A stretch of DNA of 64,000 bases, taken from Camellia lanceoleosa (lineage: Eukaryota > Streptophyta > Magnoliopsida > Ericales > Theaceae). Below, one piece after another: positions 1-11,837 of the stretch (positions are counted from its first letter, which is position 1; the number at the start of each line of letters is the position of its first letter). The stretch lies in contig CM045762.1 of assembly GCA_025200525.1 (NCBI GenBank), forward strand, positions 74,831,217-74,895,216, given 5' to 3'. The translations under genes were made by a program, and so were the position numbers. Below the pieces are notes generated by a model. The model searched no databases and was not told where the DNA came from. It saw only the letters and a program-made list of their open reading frames with translations.

Positions 1-1080
1 CTCGTGATTGTTTGCAGTCTGGAGGAGGCATTCATGAATTTTCAGATTCTCAATTTGGTAAGTGGCTTAGAAACCAAATAAACTGGTTAAATCAGATGAT
101 ATGAATGCAACTTAATTATAAACTAAAACTGTCTTTGCTTGTTTGAGTTCTTCCAAGGTCAAGTAACTTTTTGACCTTTAGTTTTTTGTGCTCCTTCATG
201 TGACTGTGTCATATATTTATGGCTTACCAATGTATCCCATATGTATTCCCATATATTTGTATTTTTGTGAACTGATACATAATTTTATGATTCCCTAATT
301 AGATATTTGTACAATATATATACGTATCAAGTTTATGTCACGCAACCTTCTGCACTAGGGCATCATGATGATTTGTGTTTATATTTTTAGACAGCTTCTT
401 TTAAAAACTTTCTAAGCAGAGTTATGTTCTAGGTGTATAGATGGTTCTATAACTTATTAGTGTGTATGCTGCTAAAACTGAATATACCTCAGGTCATATT
501 TTTTCCTTTGGAGAGTCTAGAGCCCTAGCAATTGCCAACATGGTTCTTGGGCTAAAGGAAATTCAAATTCGGGGATAAATTCGTACAAATGTTGATTACA
601 CCATTGATCTATTACATGTAAACTTTCCAAGTTTTGACAATCTGAGCCATCCATAAATCTTTGTTGTATTTATTTATATATTTTTCTGGACATATATCAT
701 CTAACAATGTAGTACATTTTCTCAGGCTTTAGATTATAAGGACAATAAAATACATACAGGCTGGTTGGATAGTAGAATAGCAATGCGGGTTAGAGCAGAA
801 AGGCCACCTTGGTATCTCTCTGTTGTTGGTGGGGCTCTTTACGTAAGTCTTTCCCATTATACAGAAGTTTTAGGTTACTCAAGATGTGTGGAGTGCATAT
901 CCTACTACTATACTTAATACCACTGATTTTCTTATTGCTTTTTATTTGTCAACCTTAGAAAGCATCCACTAGCAGTGCAGGTTTGGTTTCGGAGTATGTT
1001 GGTTATCTTGAAAAGGGCAAATCCCTCCTAAGGTACTGTGCTTTAGAGACCTGTTTTAGGACTGAGTTTAGGTTTCTCTT

Positions 1081-1139
<59 letters not shown>

Positions 1140-1730
1140 ATCTGTCATTTTTTCTTTTTTTCCTCTGAAATTTGATGTATTGAGTATTGAGTGCCCCCCC
1201 ATTTGCAGCATATATCACTCGTCAACTCCCAAGTTTCTTTGAATATTGAAGGAAGCAAATATTAAGTAAGTTTTCGAAACAGACATTATGCTACTTGATT
1301 GTACAAGGTCCATGTCTAAGACTTTTTGAATGGAGTTTTTTTTTTTTTTTGGACTGTTTAATGTCTCACTAATATAATGAAGGTTTTCCCTTAGATTGAT
1401 ATGGTGAGGGGTGGGCCAGGAAGCTACAGATTGAAGATGAATCAGTCAGAGATCGAGGCAGAGATACATACTCTACATGATGGAGGTTTATTGATGCAGG
1501 CAAGCATCTATTGTCTCTGCCATTTTCTTTAGTATTCTCTGATGTCTGACTCTGCTGAAATTTGTAGATTCACAATTTAATGTTGCATTATAGTTATGGT
1601 CTTATACCTAAACTATCATGAATTGGCTTTTATTCAGCATTGTGTATCTCAATATAAGTGCATAACATAATTTTAATTGGTCACTTCAATTTGTCACAGT
1701 TGGATGGAAACAGTCATGTTATATGTTGCA
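1..1730 (+). pseudogene. ACC1: Acetyl-CoA carboxylase (homomeric, cytosolic) fragment, broken
   Basis: Seven exons match the plant multidomain acetyl-CoA carboxylase, which makes malonyl-CoA in the cytosol. Exons are at 18-57, 493-617, 726-842, 959-1032, 1209-1265, 1395-1499 and 1700 to about 1725. Recognisable peptides are SGGGIHEFSDSQFG, HTGWLDSRIAMRVRAERP, MVRGGPGSYRLKMNQSE and LDGNSHVI, i.e. the stretch between the biotin-carboxylase domain and the biotin-carrier site. The intron after 1499 has a GC donor. Breaks: TAA at 576-578, a 1-base loss at the end of the fourth exon (74 nt where the frame needs 75), and TAA at 1263-1265. After LDGNSHVI similarity is lost, before the biotinylation MKM motif, so the carrier and carboxyltransferase domains are absent. 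The gene continues upstream out of the window. Family identity rests on memory of the ACC1 sequence; pseudogene status rests on the visible breaks. Confidence 0.88.
1085..1135. repeat. (CT)n microsatellite
   Basis: About 51 bp of uninterrupted CT dinucleotides inside the intron that follows the fourth ACC1 exon. It produces spurious Leu-Ser and Arg-Glu reading frames on the two strands. Confidence 0.97.
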
Positions 1731-1740
1731 AATATGAAGT

Positions 1741-2109
1741 TTTTAGATTATCATCTAGCCTTCTTTTCTGCAATTAAATGAATAAATAAATTTTAGTATC
1801 TGTGAGGAGAAGTATTTTTAAGTCATACCTCTGGCTTTTCTATCGGCTCACTTTCTGTATGTATTTCATCTTTTTCTTCCAGAGCGGCATCGGCCGAATA
1901 GTAACCTTACCGCATGCATGTCTTGATATGAAAGCGATCATATTGGGAAATATCATTATGTTCTTTACTTCCTCGTTTTGGCAATGCAGTTTGGTCTCGC
2001 TTATAACAGCTTTGTCTACTTCTATCTCACTCTCTCTTGCTTTTTAATGATTGGGTCATTAACACACTACTACTAATGGTTGATTATGTTATATATTTCC
2101 TTCAATACT
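1741..2109. other. Unassigned stretch
   Basis: AT-rich DNA between the last ACC1 similarity and the Copia-like remnant. No coding similarity, terminal repeat or RNA gene was recognised. Confidence 0.5.
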
Positions 2110-2340
2110 ACTGACCAAGAATGCTACCGACGAGATGAGAACTTGAAACCTCTGTCAAGATCTGTGCGGGTGGGCCAAGCTGCCGATGTTGTTGGCCAGC
2201 AGTCGACCCAAGACCATTCTTGGTTTCTGCACTCCACTCAATACTGGGTTCTTCTGGCTGCTGGTGATAGAGCGGAGCTTGCTACTGAGAAGTACTACAT
2301 TCTATCCCTTGCTAGTGTAGAATTTATTCAAGACTGAAGC
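2110..2340 (+). pseudogene. Degenerate Copia RNase H-like remnant
   Basis: A short open stretch contains ADVVGQQSTQ, then in the next frame TILGFCTPLNTGFFW, then ATEKYYILSLASVEF. The order resembles the Copia RNase H core: an AD-x-x-G block, an R-x-S-T-x-G-[FY]-C block, and an S-[ST]-[AE]-E-x-E-Y block. At least one frame change is needed and the catalytic acidic residues are not clearly kept. No LTRs or other Copia domains were found around it. This is a pattern-level assignment; it could instead be an unrelated short open frame. Confidence 0.35.
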
Positions 2341-3146
2341 CTAGAGAAACAACCAAATCTCATGAGAACGTGGACATAACAAATCACATATTGCAACATA
2401 ATGCACGTACCGTATTGTTCTATGTGTGAGATACTAAGCATATTTTATGACCTAAATGCATTTATTAGCATTTGTTGTAATACTAATGCCATCAAACTTG
2501 CTAGTTGGTTTATTGTCTATTTGGTTTTATAGATCAGTCTGTTGGGTGCATAAATTTCCTCTTATCTTCCTCACCCTCGTGTGACCATCTTCCGATTGAT
2601 TGCAGACTCCATTGAAGCTAGACCTGCTTCCTACAGAAGCTAGAATAAGCGGCAAGGAATACAAGGAGAGAGTTGTTAACAATCTCAAGATTTTAATTGT
2701 GCATTACTTGGGTATTTTATTGTAGGGATGGATATATATATTTTTTTCTTTTCTTTCCCCACTAGCAGATGGTGGGGGAAGGAGGTCAATGTTTCTGATC
2801 TTGTTTACTGGTACCTTCATTATAGAAGCATTTTGTTGACTTTCTCATGACTAATTTAATGATTTGAGTGTAATAAATTTGCCACTAATGGTTCTGAGTG
2901 AAATGATTCGACTTTGTTTCATATTTCAGTGCACCAGTCACCTTCTAAAGCAGTGAATAGAGCCATCAGTGAACATTGTGGTGTATGGACAATCTCAATG
3001 CTTAGTTAGTTTTATCGCTTCCGGCATTGGTATAAGGTTAGCTTGGTAAACATTGTGGTGTACTTGAATTGAGTGTTTTATATAACTCACTCTCCTAGTG
3101 TAAACATGACGCCGATGAATTAGTTTGAATTTTTACTTAACTTCGC
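2341..3146. other. Unassigned stretch
   Basis: No gene recognised. An open segment near 2605-2725, preceded by a possible acceptor (TGCAG), could be a terminal exon but matches nothing I know. The phrase CATTGTGGTGTA occurs twice (near 2975 and 3051). Confidence 0.4.
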
Positions 3147-3486
3147 TTGAACAATTGATGGATGACAAACATGGTAAACCGATTTCGAGCATTTTGTATA
3201 GTTTTGTTCTTTGGTTTTGTTTGATTTCTTTTTCCGATCGCTCGTAAATGAGGTAAACTGCTGCGTCAATTCTGATTTAGTTATATGATTTTGTTTGGGT
3301 TGCTGAGTTGAAATGGTTTGCTGAACTGTTGATGATCTGTGTTGAATCAGTTTGCTGATCTGCTATACTAATTCTTCGTCTTTCTTTGTGATGTTCTTCT
3401 GTTGTCTTTGAGATCTTTGTGGTGATCTTCTTTGTGATGGTGATTGTTACGATGAGGTGTTGCGGTGTTGTTGGATGTTTGCTGGT
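3147..3486. repeat. Host direct repeat, copy A
   Basis: This segment, from TTGAACAATTGATGGATGAC to GGATGTTTGCTGGT, recurs at 4214-4522 and resumes at 13675-13718 after an inserted retrotransposon. Copy A therefore shows the empty-site sequence for that insertion. The nature of the repeat is unknown; it may be an older dispersed element. Confidence 0.85.
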
Positions 3487-4213
3487 AACCCCCATCACCT
3501 CTACTGTTTTTTGATTGGTTCAGAAATTTTTTTATTTTTCATGGTTTGCCCTCACAAGGGGCCATGTGGAGCTGGGGTCACCCCACTGGGGGTCCCAGCA
3601 CGATTGTTCATATATATATTCATCAGCAGTATTTTACATGGATTCTGTGTTTGTCTTGTTTCTACTCACATAGGTTCTCTCTACTCTCTATTTGTCAAGT
3701 GTCCACAAAGCAAACTCTGCCATAACTATTTAATGGTCTTCTTTGTATTCTTTTCAATGGCAATTAATAGTCCTCCTTGCTAAAATGTTGTCTTTTTCCA
3801 GCTTTTTAAAAACAAAACAGAGGAGAAGTTTTGCTTTTCTAAAACATATTTTCAATATCAGTTCTTTTACAAAATTTTATTTATTCACACATTTAATAAT
3901 TTGAATTTCATATAAGAAGAATGTGTCTGATTTTATTAGTGATAAGTTTTTTCTTTCAATGTTCATTGTTATTTAAATTACAATTAAATGTGGTGTGATC
4001 ACATTATGTTGTAACTCCCCAACTTAATGCGCAAATTAAGTTATGACACAATAATAGCATTAAATTTGCACCAAACATTTCTATAGATATTTTTCAACTT
4101 ATAGTAACATTTTTTGTTTGTATGCATATATGATGAAGGCCTATCAGATGATCAGTTAATTATAAGAATTGATGGATAAAAGTTACTAAGAATTGCATAG
4201 TTTTGAGGGCTGT
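3487..4213. other. Spacer between host direct repeats
   Basis: About 0.7 kb separates the repeat copies. A GC-richer patch at 3545-3605 contains GGGGTCACCCCACTGGGGG, but there is no recognisable coding exon. The remainder is AT-rich and unassigned. Confidence 0.5.
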
Positions 4214-4522
4214 TTGAACAATTGATGGATGACAAACATGGTAAACTGATTTTTGAGCATTTTGTATAGTTTTGTTGCTGGTTTTGTTTGATTTGTTTTC
4301 GATCGCTCGTAAATGAGGTAAACCGCCGTCAATTCTCGATTTGGTTATATGATTTTGTTTGGGTTCTTTGAGTTGAAATGGTTTTCAACTGGCCGATGAT
4401 CTGTGTTGAATCGGTTCTTGACCGCTATACTAATCTGCTATTCTTCCGGTCTTCTTTGTGATGTTGCCGCTTTATTCTTTGAGATCTTGTGGTGATGTCT
4501 TCTTTGTGATGATGATTGTTAC
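4214..4522. repeat. Host direct repeat, copy B (left part)
   Basis: Copy B of the direct repeat is interrupted at 4522 by a retrotransposon and resumes after it, to 13718. GTTAC (4518-4522) is duplicated at 13675-13679. The 4360-4500 part differs from copy A by clustered changes around CTG/CAG sites (see finding on CHG-linked lesions). Confidence 0.85.
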
Positions 4523-4710
4523 TATAGCGACCCCGGTCTTTTCCCATTTGATTAGTGTATCCGGACTTATGTTCCGTAGATTCCGTTGTTATCAGATTGT
4601 TGTTGTCATCCTTTAATTCTATCTGATTGAGTTTAGGATGTGTTTGGCGTGTTTCGAACAGGTGGGTTGAATCTGAGTCAAGATGTTTGTCGCTCAGTTT
4701 TTAGCCTTTC

Positions 4711-4882
4711 CGCTCGAGCGGACATTTCTGCGCTCGAGCGGAGTTTACACCCTTCCAGCATTTTTTTTGGTTCCTGCAAAACTTCTGCAGGTGAGAATTC
4801 TACGCTCGAGCGGGCATATTTGCGCTCGAGCGGACATTGTTTTTGTTCTTTACGCTCGAGCGGTGTGTTGTACGCTCGAGCG
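4711..4882. promoter_or_regulatory. Paired CGCTCGAGCG palindrome array
   Basis: Six copies of the perfect 10-bp palindrome CGCTCGAGCG start at 4711, 4731, 4803, 4823, 4853 and 4873. They form three pairs, each exactly 20 bp start to start. The array lies just upstream of the TATA-like box. The position suggests a U3 enhancer or protein-binding array; function is inference. Confidence 0.8.
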
Positions 4883-4893
4883 GACCTGTCCAG

Positions 4894-4900
4894 TATTTAA
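4894..4900 (+). promoter_or_regulatory. Putative LTR TATA box
   Basis: TATTTAA followed by AGGCAGCAGC, 12 bp after the last palindrome. The same arrangement (array, then TATTTAAAT, then GGCAGCAGCGG) occurs in element 2, which supports a promoter role. Confidence 0.6.
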
Positions 4901-6393
4901 AGGCAGCAGCGGGATTTTTAGGGCAGTTTCTCATTCTTTTTGATCCCAAACCCTAAAGCCCGACTTTTCTTCTTCTCTAAACACCTTTTCTCCTAGGTTT
5001 GATCTAGTTAGGGTGTGTTTCTACCCTAGTTCTTTTACAAATAAGATAGAGGAGAGTGAGGGCTTTCATTTAATCTGATCAATTGTTGATTTGGAGCACT
5101 TTGGAGTTTCGAGCATTTTCTTCATCTTCTCCTTTTGGGTTCTTCCTTCGAGGTAGGGATTTCCTACTCCATTTATACGCTTTAATCCTAAGTGTTGGTA
5201 TTTTGGTACATGGGGGTAGTTTGGTAATTTTGGAAGAAACCTTAGGGTTTTGGTTTAGATTAATTCGTGTAATTAATTTAAAAGAAACAAAGTGGAATTT
5301 GGTTTAATTCATGGGATTGGGTAGCTAAATATTTACCTTTGGAAATGTTGAATTTATATTCATTGATGTATTTATTTCTCGCTTAGAAATAATCGCTTTG
5401 GGCTATCGGTGGAGGATAGCCATTGATTGTTGTAGACCTTGCATGCGGCTTAGGTATAACTGGAATTGGGTCAATTGTTTGACCGTTGAGTTAATACAGA
5501 ACATTTGTGTATTAATTATGTGTTGTATATGACAATTGCGTGTTTCATTGCATATGCATGTCGTTTGAAGAAGATAGGGGATGAACTCCGGTTTAGGGAA
5601 GATAGGGATGGACCTCTAAACCGGATTTATTGGGAGGAGATAGGGATGGACTCGGTGGCATCACTCTTATGTGTGCTTAATGATTAATAGGCATATGTCT
5701 ATTTATTGTTGATATGATACATCACTAAAATGTGTATCAGTAGGGAAGTATGGAAGTGAATTGATTATGATTGATACAATACCAACATGTGTATTTGTTA
5801 TGATTAGGTCTAACTTCAATTGTTATTCTGTTGAATTGGAAGTAATGGTAATAAAAGATGAAACCCTGTTGAGTTATTTGGCCAGGTTCTGAGCCATAAG
5901 TGGAAAGTGAAATGTGCCATAGACAATGTGTCATAGGCAATATAGACATTCGTGTCATGAATCTTGTAATTTGATTATAGTGTGTTAACCATGTATCAGA
6001 TGCTAATACTTTAGTTAATTCTTATGCTTGGTTTAGTATTTCTTTGCTGGGCTGTGGCTCACCCTTTATGGGAACTTTATTTTTCAGGTTCAGGTGGTTC
6101 ACTCCCTCCAAGGACTTAGCTTGTGAGGAATTGAATTGGAAGATTTGCTTATTCATTTTTATTTGTTTATTTGAACAATGTAATCTTTCAAGCCTAGGGC
6201 TTTATCTGTTTTGAGTTAGAACTCAGTGAATTTGTGTCCAAGTGTTGGCTTGGCAAGATGTAAGCCCGTAGGGCATTTATTTTGATGTTTATTTCGTATT
6301 ACTCTGATGATTTAGATAAGATAATGGTTTTCTTTTAATAATGCATGCTGTGTTTTATGTTTAATGGGTTTATATTTTGAGGGCGTTACAACT

Positions 6394-6405
6394 TGGTATC
6401 AGAGC
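6394..6405 (+). promoter_or_regulatory. Primer binding site, tRNA-iMet
   Basis: TGGTATCAGAGC lies three bases after the 5' LTR. It is the standard plant primer site complementary to the 3' end of initiator methionine tRNA. Confidence 0.93.
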
Positions 6406-6792
6406 GTACCGGGTTTGAATACTTTGGGTACGTGGGAAGTGATTAGTATCACAATGGGTTCGTCTCGTTTGATAGAGACTTAGTGTAATAATTACATGAT
6501 TATATGATAACATGTTTATGTGACTATGTGGGTATGGAATGTAGTTCCTTGGATGTTGATCGGATCCTTGAGTCTTTGAAAGTCTTGTTGGAAAGGCACT
6601 TGATCAATGTTGTTTCCAACCGGAACTTTAGGGACGCCTCGGGACTATCACTATCCAGGAATGAAATTCGTAGGTGCTTATGTGATTATGTGCTTACGTG
6701 GTGTGATTTATTGTTGTTCAATACATTAGGACGTGAGTGTTTAGTTTCGGCACATTTATTAAGGTGCTAATGTTTTTGTTTCCTTTAATAGG

Positions 6793-8063
6793 ATGTCAGG
6801 ACGAGGACGAGGTCGCGGTAGGCGCGGTAGGCAGGTTAGGCAGGAAGTGCCTATACCGGAGGAAATTCCGGCAGTTCAGGAGGGTGTTGGCCAGGCCAAT
6901 GTGGCCGAGCCAGTAGGACAGCAGTTTATGGGCACTTTGGCCCAAGAGATAGCAGGGGCATTTCAGCGCCAAGGATATTCGAGGGTCGCGAATCCACCAG
7001 TAGTTCCAAATTTAGTTGCCGCAAGCAGGGCCTTCTTTTCTGAAGAGGGAGTTTTTCCGGTCTCAACCGGACGTGTTTGTAGGTGATCCTAGTGAGCCGC
7101 TTAAGGCAGACGAATGGCTCGAACAGACAACGAAAACGTTTGAGATGCTTGGCATCGAAGACGAGGGGTTGAAGGTGACCTTGGCATCTTCACTATCCAA
7201 ACGCCATGCGGGTCAGTGCTGGAAGTTCACCAAGGGTGGTATTGGAGGTAGTTGGAAGGAGTTTGTTGCTGCTTTTCAGGTGAAGTACTGCCTCCAAATT
7301 GCTCAGAGAAGTTGAGAGATCAGTTTTGCCATCTTGAGCAGAACAGTTTGTCAGTGGCTGAGTTCGAGGCCTCATTTACTAGTTTGTCCAGGTTTGCACC
7401 TGAGTTAGTGGCGACTGAGGAACGCCGTTGCATAGAGTTCGAGAAGAAGTTGAGGCGCGGCCTCAAATTGAGAGTTGTGCCAACTATGATTAGGGATTTT
7501 GGGCGTTTGGTTGATGCAAAGACCCATACGAGATCGCGATCACGGGAGGAGGAGGAAAGGCGAAAGGCTCCAAGAGGAGTCGGGGAGTGATGGCAGGAGG
7601 CGAGAGGTTTCACTCCTCGCCAGACCTCGAGTAGTTTTTCTAGATCCATTTTTCCAAAGGCCGAGTGCTAGTTACGGGAAGGGTAGTCGAGACGTTACTG
7701 TTTCAAGTGTGGCGTTGGGTCACAAGTCTCCGATTTGTCCTCGAGGGAGGAGTTCAGAGAGCAAGATCTTCTTGGCTCGATCTCGAGCCAGAGTCGAGTA
7801 GAGGTCACCACTATCGTGTTTTCGGTCGGTCACCAGGCACATGAAGAGGTTTTGCCCACAGCTTGGGTGGCACATCTGGTGCCTCTTGGTTCGAGGCGGA
7901 CTCAGAGTCACCTTTCGGTCGATTCAGCCTCGAGGGCCAATCAGGGGGCTTCTTCGTCCCCAAATCCGTCTGCGATCCACGCTCCGAGGGGTGAGCAGTT
8001 GATCGAGGACATCTGGCGCGTGTATCGTTACTGCTACAGGATCTTGTACCGGCTCGTTCTGTA
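6793..8063 (+). pseudogene. gag of element 1, frameshifted
   Basis: The reading frame starts at ATG 6793 with an Arg/Gly-rich N-terminus (MSGRGRGRGRRGRQ). Capsid-type similarity follows in pieces: ADEWLEQTTKTFEMLG in one frame near 7110, then FEASFTSLSRFAPELV and RCIEFEKKLRRGLKLR in another near 7360-7470. At least two frameshifts separate them. Two CCHC knuckles that are readable in element 2 are scrambled here near 7705 and 7825, where CAG-containing stretches differ. The protein would package element RNA; no functional Gag can be made from this copy as written. Confidence 0.85.
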
Positions 8064-11000
8064 GTGAGAGGTACCTTCTTGTTTTGCAATTCAGTTGCTA
8101 GTGTTTTGATCGATACGGGTGCATCTCATTCCTTTGTGTCTGCTGCATTTGCATCTATTTTGGAGTTGGAGCTAGCCCAGTTGGCATCTCCTATTTGTGT
8201 AGTGTCGCCTCTTGGGGGTGAGTTGATTTTGAAACAAGGTGTTAGGGGTTGTGATATAGAGGTCGATGATCATAGAATCCCTTTCTCTTTTGTAGTTATG
8301 CCCATGAAGGGCTTTGATGTTATTTTGGGTATGGACTGGTTGTCGTCATACCGGGCATTTATTGATTGCTACCGTCAGAGAGTCACTTGTTGTACAGTTA
8401 GCGGAGAACGTTTCCATTTTCTGGGGGACAGGGTTGGTAGTGTTTTGCCACCAGGGTACGATTCACGAGGGCGAAGTGAGCTTAGTGGTCTACTTGCTAG
8501 CTTTGAGAGTAGTGAGTGTGATGAGACCCAGATTGTGTTACCGAGGGTGGTTTGTGAGTACCCGGACGTCTTCCCCGAGGATCTTGTTGGTTTGCCACCT
8601 CATCGAGAGATTGAGTTCTCTATTGATTTAGTGCCCGGCACGGCACCGATTTCTATGGCACCTTACCGTTTCGCCCCAGCTGAGTTAGTTGAGTTGAAGG
8701 TTCAACTCCAGGAGTTGTTGGATAAGGGCTATATCCGTCCTAGTGTTTCACCTTGGGGAGCACCGGCCCTCTTTGCTAAGAAGAAAGGTGGTGCTTTGAG
8801 GTTGTGTATAGATTACCGCAAGTTGAATCGGGCTACAGTTAAGAATAAGTATCCTATGCCCCGTATTGATGATTTGTTTGACCAGCTGAAGGGTTCCCGT
8901 TGTTTCTCTAAGATAGATTTGAGATCGGGTTATCACCAGTTGAGAGTCAGGGAGGAGGATATTCCAAAGACGGCATTCCGTACGCGGTATGGCCACTATG
9001 AGTTTCTGGTGATGCCGTTTGGGCTCACCAATGCACCGGCAGTGTTTATGGATTTGATGAACCGGATTTTCCGGGAATTCTTAGATCGTTTTGTGGTCGT
9101 CTTCGTGGACGACATTCTGATTTATTCACCTTCACAGGAGGAGCACGAAGAGCACTTGAGAGTGGTGCTAGAGTTACTTAGAGCCCATAAGCTTTATGCT
9201 AAGTTTGGAAAGTGTGAGTTTTGGCTAGAAGAGGTAAAGTTCTTAGGCCATGTAGTTTCTGGAGAAGGAGTGTCTGTTGATACATCCAAGACTGAGGCAG
9301 TGCAAGATTGGGCACAGCCTAAGAGTGTGTTTGAGATCCGCAGTTTTCTGGGATTAGCTGGGTATTACCGTCGGTTTGTGAAGGATTTCTCCAGGTTAGC
9401 TTCACCGTTGACTAGGCTGACTCGGAAGGGAGTCAAATTTGTATGGAGTGAGACTTGTGAAAAGTCGTTTCAGGAGTTGAAGGTTAGATTGACCACCGCT
9501 CCGGTTTTGATTATCCCGGAGAGAGGGTTGGGTTATGCAGTCTATTGTGATGCCTCACGAGAGGGTCTGGGTTGTGTGTTGATGCAAGAGGGGAAAGTGG
9601 TTGCCTATGGCTCACGTCAGTTAAAAATTCATGAGAAGAATTACCCTACGCATGATTTAGAATTAGCAGCTGTGATATTTGCCTTGAAGATTTGGAGGCA
9701 TTATCTTTATGGTGAGAAGTTCGAGGTATTCTCGGATCATAAGAGTTCAAATATCTGTTTACGTAAAGACTTGAATTTGAGGCAGAGGAGGTGGATGGAG
9801 TTCATTGAGGATTATGACTTCGAGTTGCACTATCATCCGGGGAAGGCCAATGTTGTGGCTGATGCCCTTAGCAGGAAATCTGTTGGTGACTTAGCTAGTA
9901 TAGCCATCCGGGAGTGGGAGATGTTGGGTGCAGTTGGGGAATTTGATTTGCATCTGGGTGAATCCGTTGAGGCTGCGGCCTTGTTTTCTGTTGTCGCACA
10001 GCCTACACTGGTGACTCGAGTGTTAGAGGCTCAGAGGGGTGATCTTGAGGTAGAATCTCTTCGAGAGAAGATTTCTAATGGGAAGGTTGAGAAGGGTTTA
10101 GTGGTGTATCCCGACCTGAGTGTGAGATACCGAGACCGTCTGTTTGTGCCGGAGTCTTGTCGAGAGGAGGTACTCCGAGAGTTCCATCATTCGCGCCTTG
10201 CGGTGCATCCGGGAGGTACTAAGATGTATCAGGATTTGGGTCGCCAGTTTTGGTGGCGGGGTATGAAGAGAGATGTGGCGACCAGATCTAGGTGCCTTAC
10301 TTGTCGCAAGTGAAGGCCGAGCATCGAGAGGCCGGGTTTGTTGCAACCCTTGCCTATCGCCGAGTGGAAGTGGGAGCATGTCACTATGGACTTCGTCGTG
10401 GGTCTTCCGAGGACTCAGCGGGGTAGTGATGCCATTTGGGTGGTGGTAGATCGATTGACGAAGTCAGCGCACTTCATTCCTATGCGCGTTAGAGATTCAG
10501 TAGATCATCTTGCTGAGTTGTATGTTCGGGACATAGTGAGGTTGCACGGGGTTCCAGTGACGATCGTCTCAGATAGAGATCCTCGTTTCTTGCCGGGTTG
10601 TGGCAGAGTTTGCGAAGTGCTTTAGGCACTAAGTTGACTTTAGTACGGCTTATCATCCTCGGTCGACGGGCGTCGGCGTACTATTCAGATCCTTGAGGAT
10701 ATGCTTCGGGGTTGTGTTCTCGACTTTAGTGGGTCGTGGGAGAGGCACTTGCCATTAGTGGAGTTTGCCTACAACAATAGCTTTCAGTCTAGTATCGGTA
10801 TGGCACCGTTTGAGGCCTTGTATGGCCGAATCGTAGATCTCCGGTTTGTTGGCCGAGGTGGGTGATGCACCTTTGTTGGGTCCGGAGTTGGTGAGAGAAA
10901 TGACGGAGAAGGTCGAGCTTATCCGTAGGAGGCTGGTTACAGCACAGAGTCGTCAGAAATCTTATGCCGACCGTAGGAGGAGACCTTTGGTGTTTGAGGT

Positions 11001-11406
11001 AGGTGATCATGTCTTTCTGAAAATATCACCTAGGCGAGGTTTGATGAGGTTTGGAAAGAGCGGAAGTTGTCCCTCGATTTATTGGTCCTTTGAGATCCTT
11101 GAGAGGATTGGCGAAAGCTTACCGTTTAGCTTTGCCACCGCATTATCCGGAGTTCATGACGTGTTTCATGTGAGTATGCTTGAGTATGAGCCGGATCCAT
11201 CGCATGTGTTGGATTGGACCGATTTAGTTGTTGATGAGGATGTCTCATATGAGGAGAGACCGGTTCAAGTCTTGGATAGGCGGGATCAAGTTTTGCGTGG
11301 CAAAACCATCCCTTTGGTGAAAGTTTTGTGGAAGCATCACGGAGTGGAGGGACCCACTTGGGAACGTGAGTTGGAAGTCCGTGAGAAATATCCTAATTGT
11401 TCTTGA
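8064..11406 (+). pseudogene. pol of element 1 (PR-RT-RH-INT-chromodomain), broken
   Basis: A 749-codon open frame (8064-10313) carries aspartic protease ([10 protein letters not shown]), reverse transcriptase (motif FVDDILIYS near 9105), RNase H ([41 protein letters not shown]) and the integrase zinc finger (HPGGTKMYQ...CLTC). After a TGA at 10311-10313 the integrase core continues (MDFVVGLPRTQRG, IVSDRDPRF) and breaks near 10600-10680, where the region around the third catalytic acid is damaged. The C-terminal domain and chromodomain-like tail are at 10846-11406. Compared with element 2 the RT is complete and most damage is short indels near CAG/CTG. Confidence 0.93.
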
Positions 11407-11824
11407 TTTATAATCTTGTATTTAGATTATGTACTATTGTTGTACTTAAGAGTTTTATATATGTCTTAAGTTAGGGAAACATTGAGAATGTTTTGGTTTG
11501 TGGAATTATTTTAAAACTTGACATATTTTGGAAGGTTATTGGAACATTACATATGTTGGTTTGTTATTGGATATCATGGAATTAACTATGATATGAAAAG
11601 CGAGAATCTTGTATTTCAAAAATATTGAACTTGAAAGGAAATTGCATACTGCTAATGCAGGTTGAAAGATATACTGTTTTTACATATTGTGAGATGCCTC
11701 TTGATAAAGAGATGAAGTGACCGGTATTGGGTCAAGTTGTTTATTGCCGTGTTTTATATCATTGGGAATTGGGAAAACTCATTTTTTACAAACCTATGCT
11801 TAATTTCGGGGACGAAATTCTTTT
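11407..11824 (+). other. 3' untranslated region of element 1
   Basis: Non-coding region between the chromodomain tail and the polypurine tract. It carries the phrase TTTCGGGGACGAAATTC, which is shared at the same place with element 2. No gene is present. Confidence 0.75.
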
Positions 11825-11837
11825 AAGGGGGGGAGGT
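11825..11837 (+). promoter_or_regulatory. Polypurine tract
   Basis: AAGGGGGGGAGGT abuts the 3' LTR start (TATAGCG). This is the plus-strand primer for reverse transcription. Confidence 0.88.

Larger units (their letters stand above)
4523..6390 (+). repeat. 5' LTR of element 1
   Basis: Starts TATAGCGACC directly after the TSD and ends GGGCGTTACA directly before the primer site. It holds the palindrome array, a TATA-like box and a conserved stem-loop (GGCTATC/GATAGCC at 5401-5421). The start is TA rather than the usual TG; the TSD boundary fixes this. Confidence 0.95.

Noticed and set aside
983..1218. Ser-Leu and Arg-Glu repeat frames on both strands
   Set aside because: Only the (CT)n tract; the real coding signal here is the ACC1 exon 959-1032.
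4640..4943. Open frames rich in Arg-Ser-Ser-Gly and Leu-Glu-Arg repeats (also at 21072-21435, 27630-28199, 33353-33653, 33896-34378, 40762-41199)
   Set aside because: They are translations of the palindrome arrays in LTRs, present in several frames and on both strands, with no protein family behind them.
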